Source: Plumapathes pennacea
Taxonomy: Eukaryota; Cnidaria; Anthozoa; Antipatharia; Myriopathidae
Assembly (NCBI GenBank): GCA_964036295.1
Contig: OZ038465.1
Location: forward strand, 25,702,870 to 25,766,869
Length of the DNA: 64,000 bases
Reading direction: 5' to 3'
Shown here: in pieces, positions 24,206 to 34,151 of the stretch
How the letters are laid out: each line of letters opens with the position of its first letter
Numbering within the stretch: position 1 is the first letter of the stretch
Made by a program: the position numbers and the translations under genes
Notes under the pieces: model-generated
What the model was told of the DNA's origin: nothing
The model's input: only the letters and a program-made list of their open reading frames with translations
Database searches by the model: none

Positions 24206-25680
24206 GTACTGTGAGGACTTTTTTCTTTTCGTTCATTGAAGGTGTTGCTGTTTGTGGTAAACTGATTAATCCTCGAGAAGATTGGCACGATCAAGCTGTG
24301 CGACGAGTAGCAAAAGTTGATAAACAATGAAATGTCAAACGTATTGGTTTTTACGTAGAGAGACTTGTTACGGGCTTAAAAGAGAACTATATACATCTCA
24401 TAAACGAGGAGCAGACTGCAATCGGCACAATTGTGGGTTTGATCAAAAAATGAAACTTGTTCAGTTACTTTGTCCAAATACTAATGAAAGTTTACGAGAA
24501 TTATTGTTTCTTTCTTTCTTTCCATTTTTGCCAGATATTGTTCCGCAAACTGATGGTTTACACGATTCACGCAGGGTAACGCTTTTGTAGTGGCCTGCTT
24601 CTATGAAAAAGGCCTATTCTCGCGCTATGCATTACCAAAAAGAGAGTTGTGGGATGTGTTCTAACCTTCCTCTTTGTAGGTCATTAGTGGGAGGTAGATA
24701 CGCTGTATAATCCAACACAACGGATGTTTTGAGTGGTGAAGCGAGTTCCTACAACCTACAGGAGTTCCTGTCTGCCCTTGAAGACGATGCTCCTTTGATG
24801 ACAAGACCAGTGATGGCGGAACGACAATGAGGGCCTCGTTATTGATCTCTGTGCCCTCTACAGAAAATGAAAGAGAGATAACTGCCAGTTATAGTGCCTT
24901 TCAGTACACATAGTAATGGGAGGGTGGGATACTGGCTTTTTCCAACAGCTATTAGGCAGATAGAAATGGTAAAAATGGTAGCAGTGCCTGTAGCATCATT
25001 GCCATCTTGTTTTCTGTTTAATGTTTCATGCCCGCGGGAAGTAGCTCTGTCTTGGGAGTACCTTTGGAAATTGCAAAGGTTGGGGAATGCTGTCTATAAT
25101 TACGCGCGTAGCAACCTTCAAATTCTTTTGTCCGCAGCAGAAGCCGCAAATATGCTACAAGGTTCTGTGGATGTTAAAGGTAGATGCTCCACTGCCAGTA
25201 AGAATTGAAGATCCCCACATCCCAAGCACATTGCTTAACGATCGAACTCCATCGTACCAGCGGGAAGGACACATCACATTTTCCACAGTTTAGTTCGCCT
25301 CAGTTGTCTAAATCACCATCAAAGGAAGAGATGCCACTTGATTTTATAGAAGATACACTTACTCTTCACTTAAAATGATCCTCGACTAAAATAGCCAAGT
25401 TATTTCACTCTGTCCTTCCCGTTGGTACGACACGATTCACCGTACCAGCGGGAAGGACACGTCACATTTTCTACAGTTTAGTTCGCCACGAGGTTCAATA
25501 TGTATTATAATCGTCAAAACTATGATGAAAAAAAGCGATGTTATTTCACTTAACTCGATAAGGCTTGTTCATTTCATCGTTCGATGAAATACACAGAAGA
25601 CAGCCATCTTGGATTTACCGACATCGTCCGATTCTCGGTCGTGAGGCGATCGGGTCTAAACTCGTTTTCAGTCTTGCGCG
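24206..25680. other. Unresolved, possible decayed coding sequence
   Basis: Plus-strand stretches such as DNEGLVIDLCALYRK near 24825 look faintly coding but are broken and I cannot assign them. The sequence GTACCAGCGGGAAGGACAC is present twice (near 25255 and 25441), with inverse copies near 25411 and 25684. It looks like ends of a small unclassified repeat. Confidence 0.3.
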
Positions 25681-25789
25681 GCTGTCCTTCCCGTTGGTAC
25701 GATTTAGGCACAACCCAGCCCCCCGCCGTCCGTGATTTCGGCCCCAGCTCTACGCCGCCGCGCAGCCCGGATTTTCCGAGAGCGAGAAA

Positions 25790-26635
25790 CCTCTGGAACC
25801 CAGGATACAATGTGGTTCACCGGAGGACAAATCCAGTTATTCTCCCCGCTCCAATCTTGTACCGGGCATCTACCGTTACCACCTGGGGAAGCGAACTTAG
25901 AATTAAACCTTGAAAGTTGCGCGTTTTAATAAGCTGAAAAGCGATCGATAGTGTGGGGACCCCATTTGGCGTCGATGATTCGAATTACAGATGGATTAAC
26001 GGACCAGTCGTTTCTGTGAACGAATCTGCTAAGGAGATCGGCTCTTTCGTTAAGCGACCTGGGGATACACTGAGCTTCAAGAATGATGTTATTAGAAAGG
26101 CAAAGTTGAAAAATGTCCAGAGCTAAAGTCTGAAGATGCGCCTTAGAGCTCCGCCACGGAAACGATACGGGCCGCGCTTTGGTTATAATGTCGGTGTAAA
26201 CTCTTACTCTCTTGCGCTCAACTGATCAGCGTAAGACAATAAAACGTAATATATGGCTTTCAACTCTCGAAAAGTGGAGCTCTGGACAATGTCTTCCGCT
26301 GTCCACATGGCGCTAACGGCGGCACTGTCCCACGACGCTGAAAAGCACCCGAAGGCTGAGGCACTAGCATCAGTAAACACTACAACTGTAGTGGAAGCTA
26401 TTGGAGGTCTGACAGCGTAACCGTTAAAGGAATCTACATTGCAACGCCGAAACCTCAATTCTTCCAGAAGACCAGGAGCAAAATGAAGAATTGGTCCCAG
26501 GCTGTTCTAGATTCTATGGCGAGGTACATCTGTCTGGTAAAAAGGCGAAAAATGGGGCCAACCGCTAATGCCACTGAGATAATGGAACCCGCGATCCTGG
26601 CCAATTCGCGATAGGAGCAGGAGCCATTTAAAAGT
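25790..26635 (-). pseudogene. DIRS retrotransposon RT/RNase H relic
   Basis: On the minus strand, broken frames read ELARIAGSIISVALAVGP and RLFTRQMYLAIESR (RT connection), then VVFTDASASAFGCFSA and SSTFRELKAIYYVL (RNase H, with the D of FTDAS and the E of FRELKA). Next come CIPRSLNERADLLSRF, IIDAKWGPHTIDRF and SGENNWICPPV. This order and wording is diagnostic of DIRS-order elements, which use a tyrosine recombinase instead of an integrase. The TDN motif expected between the RNase H blocks is degraded, several frameshifts are present, and no tyrosine recombinase follows. Dead fragment. Confidence 0.85.
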
Positions 26636-27382
26636 GCAGAATCTAGTCTAAAAACGGTAAAAAATGTTTAAACGCTTCTGGAACTAAGGGAAAAAGAGCT
26701 ACAACCACCAAACTCGGGCATGTTTATGAATACTTTATAGTGTAGATAACTGTGTTTTCAGAGTTGGTTGAAGTCAATTCACAAACGTGTGTAATATTTG
26801 ACCGTTAAGTGCCGATTGCGTTACTTAAAGCCGTTTTGTCACATTGTGTGCTTAGGAACTGTATTCTGCCTGATATAAGAGCATCATGCAGTGCAGCAAG
26901 CGTGCGATACGTGTTTCAGACCTCGGAGATAACAGTTGCATTCTTTTTATTAGCCGGTGCCATATTCTCGAGTGAAATTTGATTCTTTGTTTGACCTCGT
27001 CTGGCCCAGTTTGTCATTACTCCCATCAATACCCCACAGTAAAATGCTAAATAAAAAAAAAAAATCAAGACATTTTCAACAAAACTGTAAACGCGATATG
27101 TTTGACAAACGCTAGGTAAATCTTTCAATGCATTTTTTTACTAATTTCACGACAGCATTTTTTTGTGTTTAGAACATTACTCCCTTAAAAGTCAAACAAA
27201 TAATTTGAATCTAATTATCTCTTATGTTGTCGTTCAGTGGAGTATTGTTGTTTTTCCTTCTATACGAGGGAAAGATTAAGCGGATTATGCACCAATATGG
27301 GCTTTAGATATAACTATTCCCGGTAATACACTTTTCCAGTTTTTAACTGCCCGGTCCGTACATATATCTCATTAGAAACTAA
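26636..27382. other. No recognisable gene
   Basis: AT-rich sequence upstream of the DIRS relic. I see no further DIRS RT palm or gag sequence. Confidence 0.35.
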
Positions 27383-27492
27383 GCGTGTAGTACGGCTGTA
27401 TATACTTTTACGAGTCGTGCAGTATTTAGGCGAACCGGTTCAGCGAGCCAAAATACAAACGACGAGTAAAAATATACAGCCGTACTACACGC
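27383..27492. repeat. Foldback hairpin, GCGTGTAGTACGGCTGTATA arms
   Basis: Left arm 27384-27415 and right arm about 27461-27492 are nearly exact reverse complements (GCGTGTAGTACGGCTGTATA and its inverse), separated by about 45 bp. Confidence 0.75.
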
Positions 27493-28420
27493 CCAAATGT
27501 CTAATGTGCTGTTTATTATACAACTCCCTTGGTAAAGGATGTAATTTATTTTTAAATCGAGGTACGTTGTGTGACTAAAGTGACATGTTTTCCGCGCGCA
27601 GAAAAACCGCACCTAGAAGAAGGCCGATGACTACTGGGGCCCTCGTTATGGCGTTTTCTACGAAGCAATTGTGAGATGTGGGGACAATCCCGTTAAAAAT
27701 TTGCAGCTTGAACATTGGTCACAAACAATGTTTTTTTCCAGGAAGTCAGACAGCAGATCAGAAAAAGACGAAAACATATACACACAGTAGAGGGAGCAGC
27801 AGAGAGTGATGTAAAGTAGGTGAAACAGGGATTTATTCCAGTTGTTACAGCTCACGTCTCCTAATATATATTAATAATATCACAATCTCCTAATATATCA
27901 GGGTGCAATTTTAGATGCGCTGCATTCTTCTAAGTAACGAAGTAGTCAAGTGTACTAAACTATAACACATAATTGCTACATGAGAATACGTGAGAGCAAC
28001 TTCTTTTTGCCTTGGTTGCACGCTCAACTTGAATAAAGAAGTTTTCTTCACTCGCAATGAAACAGGCCATGTTTACAATAAATCTATGGACAAATTGGAC
28101 GAGCGACTTGCCAAAAGAATGCTTAAAATACAGTGAAAGTAAACCTTGTTCGGATCTATTTCCAATGACGTTGTCTCGGACATCCGCGTCCTCTCACAAC
28201 AGTCAATCTGTGTGGGTGTCACTTGTTAATACTTTCTCCCAGCCTCTGGACAATGAATTGTGATAGGTGTTAACCTGCAACGGAGAAACAGTAAGTCACA
28301 TATACAATGTTTTTCGAAATACCCCCTAAAAGACACATTCATACAAACCAAGAATACAAAATCTGGGGACGGATTGGCTATGTTTAAAACCAGGAACCGG
28401 GAACCCGGGAATCGGGAACC
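27493..28420. other. Left flank of the PLE cluster
   Basis: A GGGAACC/CGGGAACC-rich patch (28389-28420) lies between the PLE 3' terminal unit and unique sequence. The same kind of patch followed by GGTTTTAAACATAGCC occurs at 41302-41350 in the inverted unit, so it probably belongs to the element's 3' end. Confidence 0.5.
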
Positions 28421-29747
28421 TAATATAAATTGTATTACGGGTATTTTGACCCTTGTGCTGATGTGTGGAAATTTAATAATGGGTGAATTATATATGGGGT
28501 TACGGGGGCAATAAACTAGCGAATATGATTGTGTAAAGAAATTGTGCATGTTAGTGCGTGATAACATGTTGCAGCGCTAAATACGGTTGGGGTCGGGTTG
28601 TTGAACTGTGGGGAACGTGGTAAATGGGCCGAAATCTGGAATTGGTAATCTGTGGTGCGCACGTGCGTTGTGAAACGATGGAAATAGGAGGCGCTGTGAC
28701 AGAGAAAACCAAGCGAAGAGCGAAATGAAAGCGGCGAAACGGAGGGATCGGCGTATACGTGGAATAAAAACTAATAATATATAACTTGGGGGTGGGGCGG
28801 GTGGTTGGGGAGAGCGCTCGAAAAAATGTGGTGAACCGATGACCATCATGAGTGGTTCGTCCGCCGAAGCAACCGTGTTATTCTCATCAGGGGCATAGTA
28901 ACGTGGTTGCTCCATGAAGGTGAAAAGTTCCTTCGATGGTACGTGTTTCGAAATGGTAGGCGCGCGCCATCCATGCCCGACACGTTCGGCGGTTACGAAC
29001 TTTTGGCCCTGGCCGAGTTGAGGGTGAGGGAGAAAAACCGGGGGTCGATGGTCAAGAGTTCAACACAGGACGGGGAGGGGGAATAGGAGAAGAAAGTTAC
29101 CTCGAAATATCCCCGAAGGCCGGTATGTTTTAACGGCGTTGAAGCGCTTTGCAAGGTCCTTCGTGGATTGCATGACAAGCAGCGGCAAATGAGGTCGTAA
29201 CAGGGGCGCGTGGGACGCTAAGTTGCGTTTGGTTTGGGGGGGCGTGTGCTGTTGTGGCCAATAGGAAGTGCGCACCGATAATTATTAACGATTATGGACG
29301 GGGAGGGGGGGGGGGGGGCAGGGGGTTTTTGGTTCAAGGCATTACGTCATCCTGGACGGTGTTGTTCGTATGTGTCCGCAGTGCACACGATCACGGTCAG
29401 CGGCAGTGCACACGGTCATGGTCAGCGGCAGTGCACGGACACAACATTTGGGGCCGCCATCTTGTGTAAGGAAAGACTAATGGAGTTATGTTCGGTTGAG
29501 CCGCTTGTGGGTCTGTTGGTGATCGTATCATTACGAGGAATGACTTGGTTGGCCATTTTGTTCTGGGCAAGTGTAACTGTTCGTTTATGATAGATCGTAT
29601 TGCGTGCATCGGATTCGTCGTTGAAGCCTTCAGTGTTTGAACGACCGTCGAGTGAGATTGAGGAGGCCAGTGTTGCTTTTTTGTGGATCGGTTGAATCTT
29701 TGTTGACATGTAACATCTCGTTGTGGATGGTAGAACAATAAAGAGGT
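28421..29747 (-). repeat. PLE terminal unit R1 (pseudo-LTR, 3' of copy A)
   Basis: 1.33 kb unit running on the minus strand from ACCTCTTTATTGTTCTACC to CGTAATACAATTTATATTA. It follows the 3' region of PLE copy A without a break. A 112-codon frame (29-aa block starting MEQPRYYAPDENN) recurs in all units, but in the old inverted unit it changes mainly at amino-acid level, so I do not call it a gene. An internal ~26 bp tandem repeat (GGTCAGCGGCAGTGCAC) lies near 29380-29440. Confidence 0.8.
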
Positions 29748-30783
29748 AAGATTTGAAGGGGTTGGTAGTGTTTGAGTTTTGTAAATAACGTGCTTTTATT
29801 GATGCATAAATCGGTTGTTATAAATGAATTAAGTCGGCGATCATAAATATGTACACATTTGTTTTGCTTATTGGAAGTAGTGGAATATATACAGAGTGAA
29901 AATGGAAATTACATTGTGGTTTGCTATGTAGAGTGAAAATTTTGTGAGAAATTGTGATTTTGCATGGTTGCAGTGAGAATATCACTTGGAAACAAGAGTA
30001 CTGATTAGATTTGATTTGGAATATTTCTAGTTTGATACAGTGTTAGCTCTTATTGAGCTATGGCTGGAATCCACTGGAGCTTCTGGGTTGTTGCGAGATT
30101 CTTGTGGGCTGTTCTTGATTTGGGCTTGCATGTTATATTTATGTTGTTGAATATGTTGATATTTATGTTGTCTATACTAGGATTTCATTGTGGGAATTTT
30201 TGATTATGGTTTCCGTTACAATATTGAATGAGTATATTTGTTTGGCTTTATGAAGAAAGTATCTTATATATAGTGTAGAATGAATGTTGGAATACCATTT
30301 GTTGACATGGGAGTAGTTGGAATAGTCCTATTTGGATCCGGTGTTTGCTGTTGCTTGGCTCTGATTGGGATCCACTTGAGCTTCTGGGTGCTGTGAGGTT
30401 TTTGTGGACTTTTCTTGATTTGAACTTGCATCTCACATTTATGGTGTTGGATGAATTTTTTCTTTGACTTTCTTGTAAATTGTTTTTCTGTTTTTCCCTT
30501 TCTTTTTGTCTTTTTTGGTTAAGTGTTTCTGGTTCTTTAGTTGTTCAGGTAGGCGGGCTGCTGGTTCACTTGTTTGTGGTTTGGCAGCTGGTTCGATAGA
30601 TCTGTTTTGTCCAGGCTTGGATTTGGTGCCAATGTGTTGGAGGCAGTGGATTGGTTTTTTCTTCTGGGGCGCGGAGACCTCTTCGAAAGCTTTTTGTGTA
30701 TATTGTGATGATTGGACTTGGTGGATGTTGCAATGGTACAGATTAGGGATGGCTGGTTTATGGTTGGTGGTGTGAGTTGTTTG
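29748..30783 (-). other. PLE copy A 3' non-coding region
   Basis: About 1 kb between the RT stop and unit R1; repeated nearly exactly at 36801-37840. It contains two diverged ~95 bp direct repeats (near 30063-30150 and 30355-30452). No GIY-YIG endonuclease, CCHH zinc motif or other domain is visible in any minus-strand frame. Confidence 0.7.
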
Positions 30784-32706
30784 TTAGTGATCATGAAGTT
30801 GAAATCGGCTTTTGACGAGCATGTCTTTGATGTTTTTGTGTTTGGTATACGCAGTTAAAGGTTTGTTGGGGAAAAGTTGTTGTAGGGTAGTGTCATCCTG
30901 GATTAGTTGCCAGTGTTTCTGTAAAGTCGCTGAAATTGTAGGTTGATGTTTGTTGTAGGGAATTATGAAGGGTAGAACCTTCCCTTCTTTATGTTCCTTT
31001 GTAGTTGGCTGGAGGAGTTGTTTTTGGGTATATTGTGTGGCTTTCGTAAATGTTTTTTGTATCGTAGAGTGGGCGTAGCCTCTTGCTAAGAGTATTTTGT
31101 GTAGTCGTTCGAGTTGTTGTTGTAGCTCATAGTCATTGGTAATGATACGTCGGTATCGAAGGGCTTGACTGTAGATTGTTCCTGTCTTACATGAATGGGG
31201 ATGGTGGGAGGAGTTGTGTAGGAGTAGTCCCTTGTCAGTTGGTTTTATGTAGAGGGAGGATTCAAGTTTGTAGTCAGGGGTTAGGCGGATGGTTGTGTCG
31301 AGAAAGTTTACTGAAGTTTGGGACTGTTCGTGTACAAATTTGATGGTGGGGTGGGATGAGTTGAGGTGGTCGAGGAAAGTGGGGAGTGTTGTTTTGCCAT
31401 GCGGCCAGATCATGAAAATGTCGTCAATAAACCGTTTCCATAGGAGAGGTTGTAGTTGGTTGGGGGCATTTTGTAAAATTTGTTTTTCTAAGGCAGCCAT
31501 GAACAGATTAGCATAGGAAGGGGCCATTCGTGTTCCCATGGCTGTGCCTTGGGTTTGTAGGAAGTAGTCGTTGTTAAATGAAAAGTAGTTGTTTTGGAGG
31601 ATAAATTTGAGGAGGGTTTTGATATCGTCAGGGGGTGGTTGTTGGGGTTGTGGTGGGACCAGGGAGAGAGCTTCAATAGCTGCTTTGATACCTTCGTCAT
31701 GGGGGATGTTGGTGTACAGGGAGGTGATGTCGATTGTAACCATGATTGTGTCGGGGGGTAGGGGAGTGTTGATGTCAAAAATGATGTTGAGGAAATGTGT
31801 TGTATCCTTGATGTAGGATGGGATTTGATGGACAAGTGGTTTTAGGAAGTAGTCGACAAAGGATGATAGTTTGTCGGTTGGAGAGTCACAGCCAGATATG
31901 ATTGGTCTACCTGGCATGTTGGGTTTGTGTATTTTGGGTAGTAAATATAGAGGTGGGGTTCGTGGAGGGTTTTTGGGTAGGAGGTACTTGTGGGTAGTGT
32001 AGTCGATTTTGTTGTCAGTTCTCATCTGGTTGATGAATTTGGTAATTTGTGAGGTGAGGAATGGGATAGGGTTCTGTTGAATTTTAACGTAGTGGGCTGG
32101 GTTGTTCAGTTGTCGTTGGGCTTCAGTTATATAGTCTTGGGCTGGCCAGAGGACAATTGCGCCACCTTTGTCAGCTGGTTTTATTACAGTATTTGGTAGA
32201 GTTTGTAGGGACTTAATGGCAGCTTGTTCGGATGGGCTAAGGTTGGTGGTAGGTTGGGTTGTGGGGAGGGTTGTTTGTAAGGACTGTCGTACGTTAGCCA
32301 TGTATTCCAAAAGGTTGGAGTTGTCAGGGTCAGGTGGGTGCCAGTTGCTTTTGGTTTTGAAGGGATGGGGGTTGTTTGTGGTAAACCGGAAGTTGTAGTT
32401 GAGGTACATTTGTCTTCGAAATCGGGAGAAGGAGTTTAGAGTTGTTGTGTTGTTGGTGGGTGGGGGAGTGGGGATAAATTTGAGACCTTTTTCAAGTAAG
32501 GATTTTTGGCTGGGGGTGAGGTTGTGGTTGGTGAGGTTGACGACGTAGTTGTTGTGAACGTTGGTGTGGTTACGGGAGAGAAGGTATTTTCGTCTTTGGT
32601 TTTGTGTTGTTTTGGATTTGCGTCGGTTTCGTTTAAAGGATGGTCGGAGAATTGAGATAAGTGATCTTGGATGTTGTTGTTCGTGGACGTTGGTAGGTTT
32701 GGATAG
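30784..32706 (-). CDS. Penelope-like reverse transcriptase, copy A
   Basis: Intact RT of the Penelope-like order. The frame has been open since the ORF1 stop at 32709-32707. The first methionine (32409) lies after the conserved N-terminal block VVNLTNHNLTPSQKSLLEKG, so 32409 is not a credible start and I extend the CDS to 32706. Motifs in order: KPADKGGAIVLW; LYLLPKIHKP with GRPIISG; TIDITSLYTNIPH (catalytic D); GTAMGTRMAPSYANLFM; RFIDDIFMIW (catalytic DD); FLDTTIRL; and the tail KHWQLIQ..KNIKDMLVKS. The protein stops at once after this tail (FQLHDH), where most PLEs continue into a GIY-YIG nuclease. About 98% identical to copy B. Probably translated as an ORF1-RT readthrough product. An alternative is expression from a spliced transcript with another start. 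Confidence 0.93.
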   Translation of the reverse strand, partial: LSKPTNVHEQQHPRSLISILRPSFKRNRRKSKTTQNQRRKYLLSRNHTNVHNNYVVNLTNHNLTPSQKSLLEKGLKFIPTPPPTNNTTTLNSFSRFRRQMYLNYNFRFTTNNPHPFKTKSNWHPPDPDNSNLLEYMANVRQSLQTTLPTTQPTTNLSPSEQAAIKSLQTLPNTVIKPADKGGAIVLWPAQDYITEAQRQLNNPAHYVKIQQNPIPFLTSQITKFINQMRTDNKIDYTTHKYLLPKNPPRTPPLYLLPKIHKPNMPGRPIISGCDSPTDKLSSFVDYFLKPLVHQIPSYIKDTTHFLNIIFDINTPLPPDTIMVTIDITSLYTNIPHDEGIKAAIEALSLVPPQPQQPPPDDIKTLLKFILQNNYFSFNNDYFLQTQGTAMGTRMAPSYANLFMAALEKQILQNAPNQLQPLLWKRFIDDIFMIWPHGKTTLPTFLDHLNSSHPTIKFVHEQSQTSVNFLDTTIRLTPDYKLESSLYIKPTDKGLLLHNSSHHPHSCKTGTIYSQALRYRRIITNDYELQQQLERLHKILLARGYAHSTIQKTFTKATQYTQKQLLQPTTKEHKEGKVLPFIIPYNKHQPTISATLQKHWQLIQDDTTLQQLFPNKPLTAYTKHKNIKDMLVKSRFQLHDH

Positions 32707-32709
32707 TCA
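32704..32709 (-). promoter_or_regulatory. TGA-CTA readthrough context between ORF1 and RT
   Basis: On the minus strand ORF1 ends AAACGTAAATGACTATCC. TGA is in frame with the RT (300 bases, 100 codons, to the first RT methionine). UGA followed by CUA is an established leaky stop context. The same hexamer is kept in copy B (39761-39766). The overlapping ATG (AATGA) opens a different frame that hits TAA after 25 codons, so reinitiation cannot make RT. Confidence 0.6.
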
Positions 32710-33786
32710 TTTACGTTTGGGTGTTGGGAAGGTTCGTGGGTTCCTTGTTAGTGTTTGGTAGGGGTATCGATGGGTGGGGATTTGTTGATTGTTAGTAGTT
32801 GTGGTTGGCCATGTTTTTGGGTAGTTATGTTGGTTGGTGGGGTTTGGATGAACTGGGATGTTCATAAGGCTTGGGATTGGTGTGGTTGTATTGTGAGGGA
32901 CTGTCGCTGTAGGGGTTTTTGGTCTTTTGTTGGGGACGTATGGGGTCTGTGTTCGTTGTCGTTTTTGTCCTTGTTGTGGATTGTTGATTCGTGGTGGAGC
33001 ATTGTTGATGGTTTCTTTGGTTGTCAATTCGTCAGCATGTAGGTGAACTATTTCGTGGAGTAGATTGAATTGGGGGTTGGTGGAGGGATGGTATTTGTCA
33101 GTAATCATTTTGATTTGGTTGTCAAGTTGTTGTATACACAGTTGGTATTGCTGTTTAAGTATTTGGCATAGTGAAATGCCAGTAGTCATAAGTAGTTTGT
33201 TCCATTGTTTCTGTAGCTCAGGCGAAAGTCGTGTCCTAGTCTCTGCGGTCAGTGTAAGTCCTTGTGGTGGTTTGCCCGATTTGATGTAAATGTCCATTGC
33301 TGTAATTTGTTTCTCGTTTTGTATTTTTTTGCGTGACAGTTCAGTGAGTTGTTTGTAATCGTCTTTGTTGAGATGGGAAAGTAAGGGTGCGTTGGTTTGG
33401 TTTGTGATGGGTTCAGATGTTGCTGGTTGGTTGGGGGGGAGGTCCATGTTGTTTGTGGTCAATTGTGATGGGGTTGGGAGAAGGGGTGTGTCTGTGTCAA
33501 TGTCAATGTCTTCAGTTGGTTGGAAAGGGATAGGGTCCATGTCATCGTCGTTCGTATCGAGTATCGCTTCAAGGGAGTCGTCCGATTTGTTGAAGTCAGG
33601 GGGTGCGTAGTGATTGGTGGTTATGGTGGAGGTGGTGTTAGTTTTGTTAAGGTTTATTGGGTTATGAGTGGTTGGGGTGAAGATGGGGCTAGGGTTACTG
33701 GTGGTTATAGGTGAGTTGGTGGTGACAGTGGGTTCTGGTGTGTAGTTACGGGTGGAGGTCAGTGTGGGGTTAAAGGTGGTGTTCAT
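32707..33786 (-). CDS. PLE ORF1, copy A
   Basis: Upstream ORF of the PLE, about 359 codons if it starts at ATG 33786 (MNTTFNPTLTSTRN). The open frame continues upstream to 33999 but only through a 24-base T run (FFFFFFFF), which I do not take as coding. The N-terminal half is Thr/Pro/Asn-rich low complexity. The middle, with KDDYKQLTELSRKKIQNEK, then RTRLSPELQKQWNKLLMTTG and CQILKQQYQLCIQQLDNQIK, is predicted helical, possibly coiled coil. The C-terminus is basic (GQKRQRTQTPYVPNKRPKT, PTPKRK) and resembles nuclear-localisation or nucleic-acid-binding sequence. No known domain recognised. In frame with RT across one TGA. Confidence 0.8.
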   Translation of the reverse strand: MNTTFNPTLTSTRNYTPEPTVTTNSPITTSNPSPIFTPTTHNPINLNKTNTTSTITTNHYAPPDFNKSDDSLEAILDTNDDDMDPIPFQPTEDIDIDTDTPLLPTPSQLTTNNMDLPPNQPATSEPITNQTNAPLLSHLNKDDYKQLTELSRKKIQNEKQITAMDIYIKSGKPPQGLTLTAETRTRLSPELQKQWNKLLMTTGISLCQILKQQYQLCIQQLDNQIKMITDKYHPSTNPQFNLLHEIVHLHADELTTKETINNAPPRINNPQQGQKRQRTQTPYVPNKRPKTPTATVPHNTTTPIPSLMNIPVHPNPTNQHNYPKTWPTTTTNNQQIPTHRYPYQTLTRNPRTFPTPKRK

Positions 33787-33880
33787 GTTCAGGATGGATT
33801 CGGTTTTGGTGGTGGTGGTTGCCACTTTCGGGTGAGCTTTCTTGGTAGGGTCTGTGGATTTTTTGTATGAAATATTCGTG

Positions 33881-33911
<31 letters not shown>

Positions 33912-34151
33912 GTTTTTTTGGGGGGAGGGGGCAGTGAAAAAAGTTTTGGGGGAGGGGGGAAGGGATGGTGGGCGCGCTTGAGAGCAACATGAGTATCAAT
34001 TATTGGATTATGATGACGTTGTGGTTAAGTTATGCAGATTCATTAGAAACGGAAGGAAGTGTGACAAATAACGACAATGGGAGGGATGTTGTGAAATATC
34101 AGCACAAGGAGGATCCTTGGTTAGGATCTTTCTTTTCCCCGGTAAATCAGA
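33787..34151 (-). other. PLE copy A 5' region with T24 run
   Basis: Holds a run of about 24 A on the plus strand (33881-33904), then G-rich sequence and about 180 bp that has no counterpart near copy B, whose 5' end is lost. It may include the promoter or a fossil junction. Confidence 0.4.

Noticed and set aside
26204-26458. RNase H fragment as part of a Ty3/Gypsy element
   Set aside because: Neighbouring blocks (LARIAGSIISVALAVGP, PRSLNERADLLSRF) are DIRS-specific.
28850-28900. CUGAUGAG with a later GAAC in PLE terminal units, a possible hammerhead ribozyme
   Set aside because: The GAAA core is not present (GAACC; ACAAACC in the old unit) and no stem II of adequate length forms between the blocks.
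32635-32711. Reinitiation at the ATG overlapping the ORF1 stop
   Set aside because: That frame closes with TAA after 25 codons and is not the RT frame.
33787-33999. Upstream extension of PLE ORF1 starting MILMLLSS
   Set aside because: Runs through a homopolymer T tract giving poly-Phe; the coding-like part begins at the ATG at 33786.
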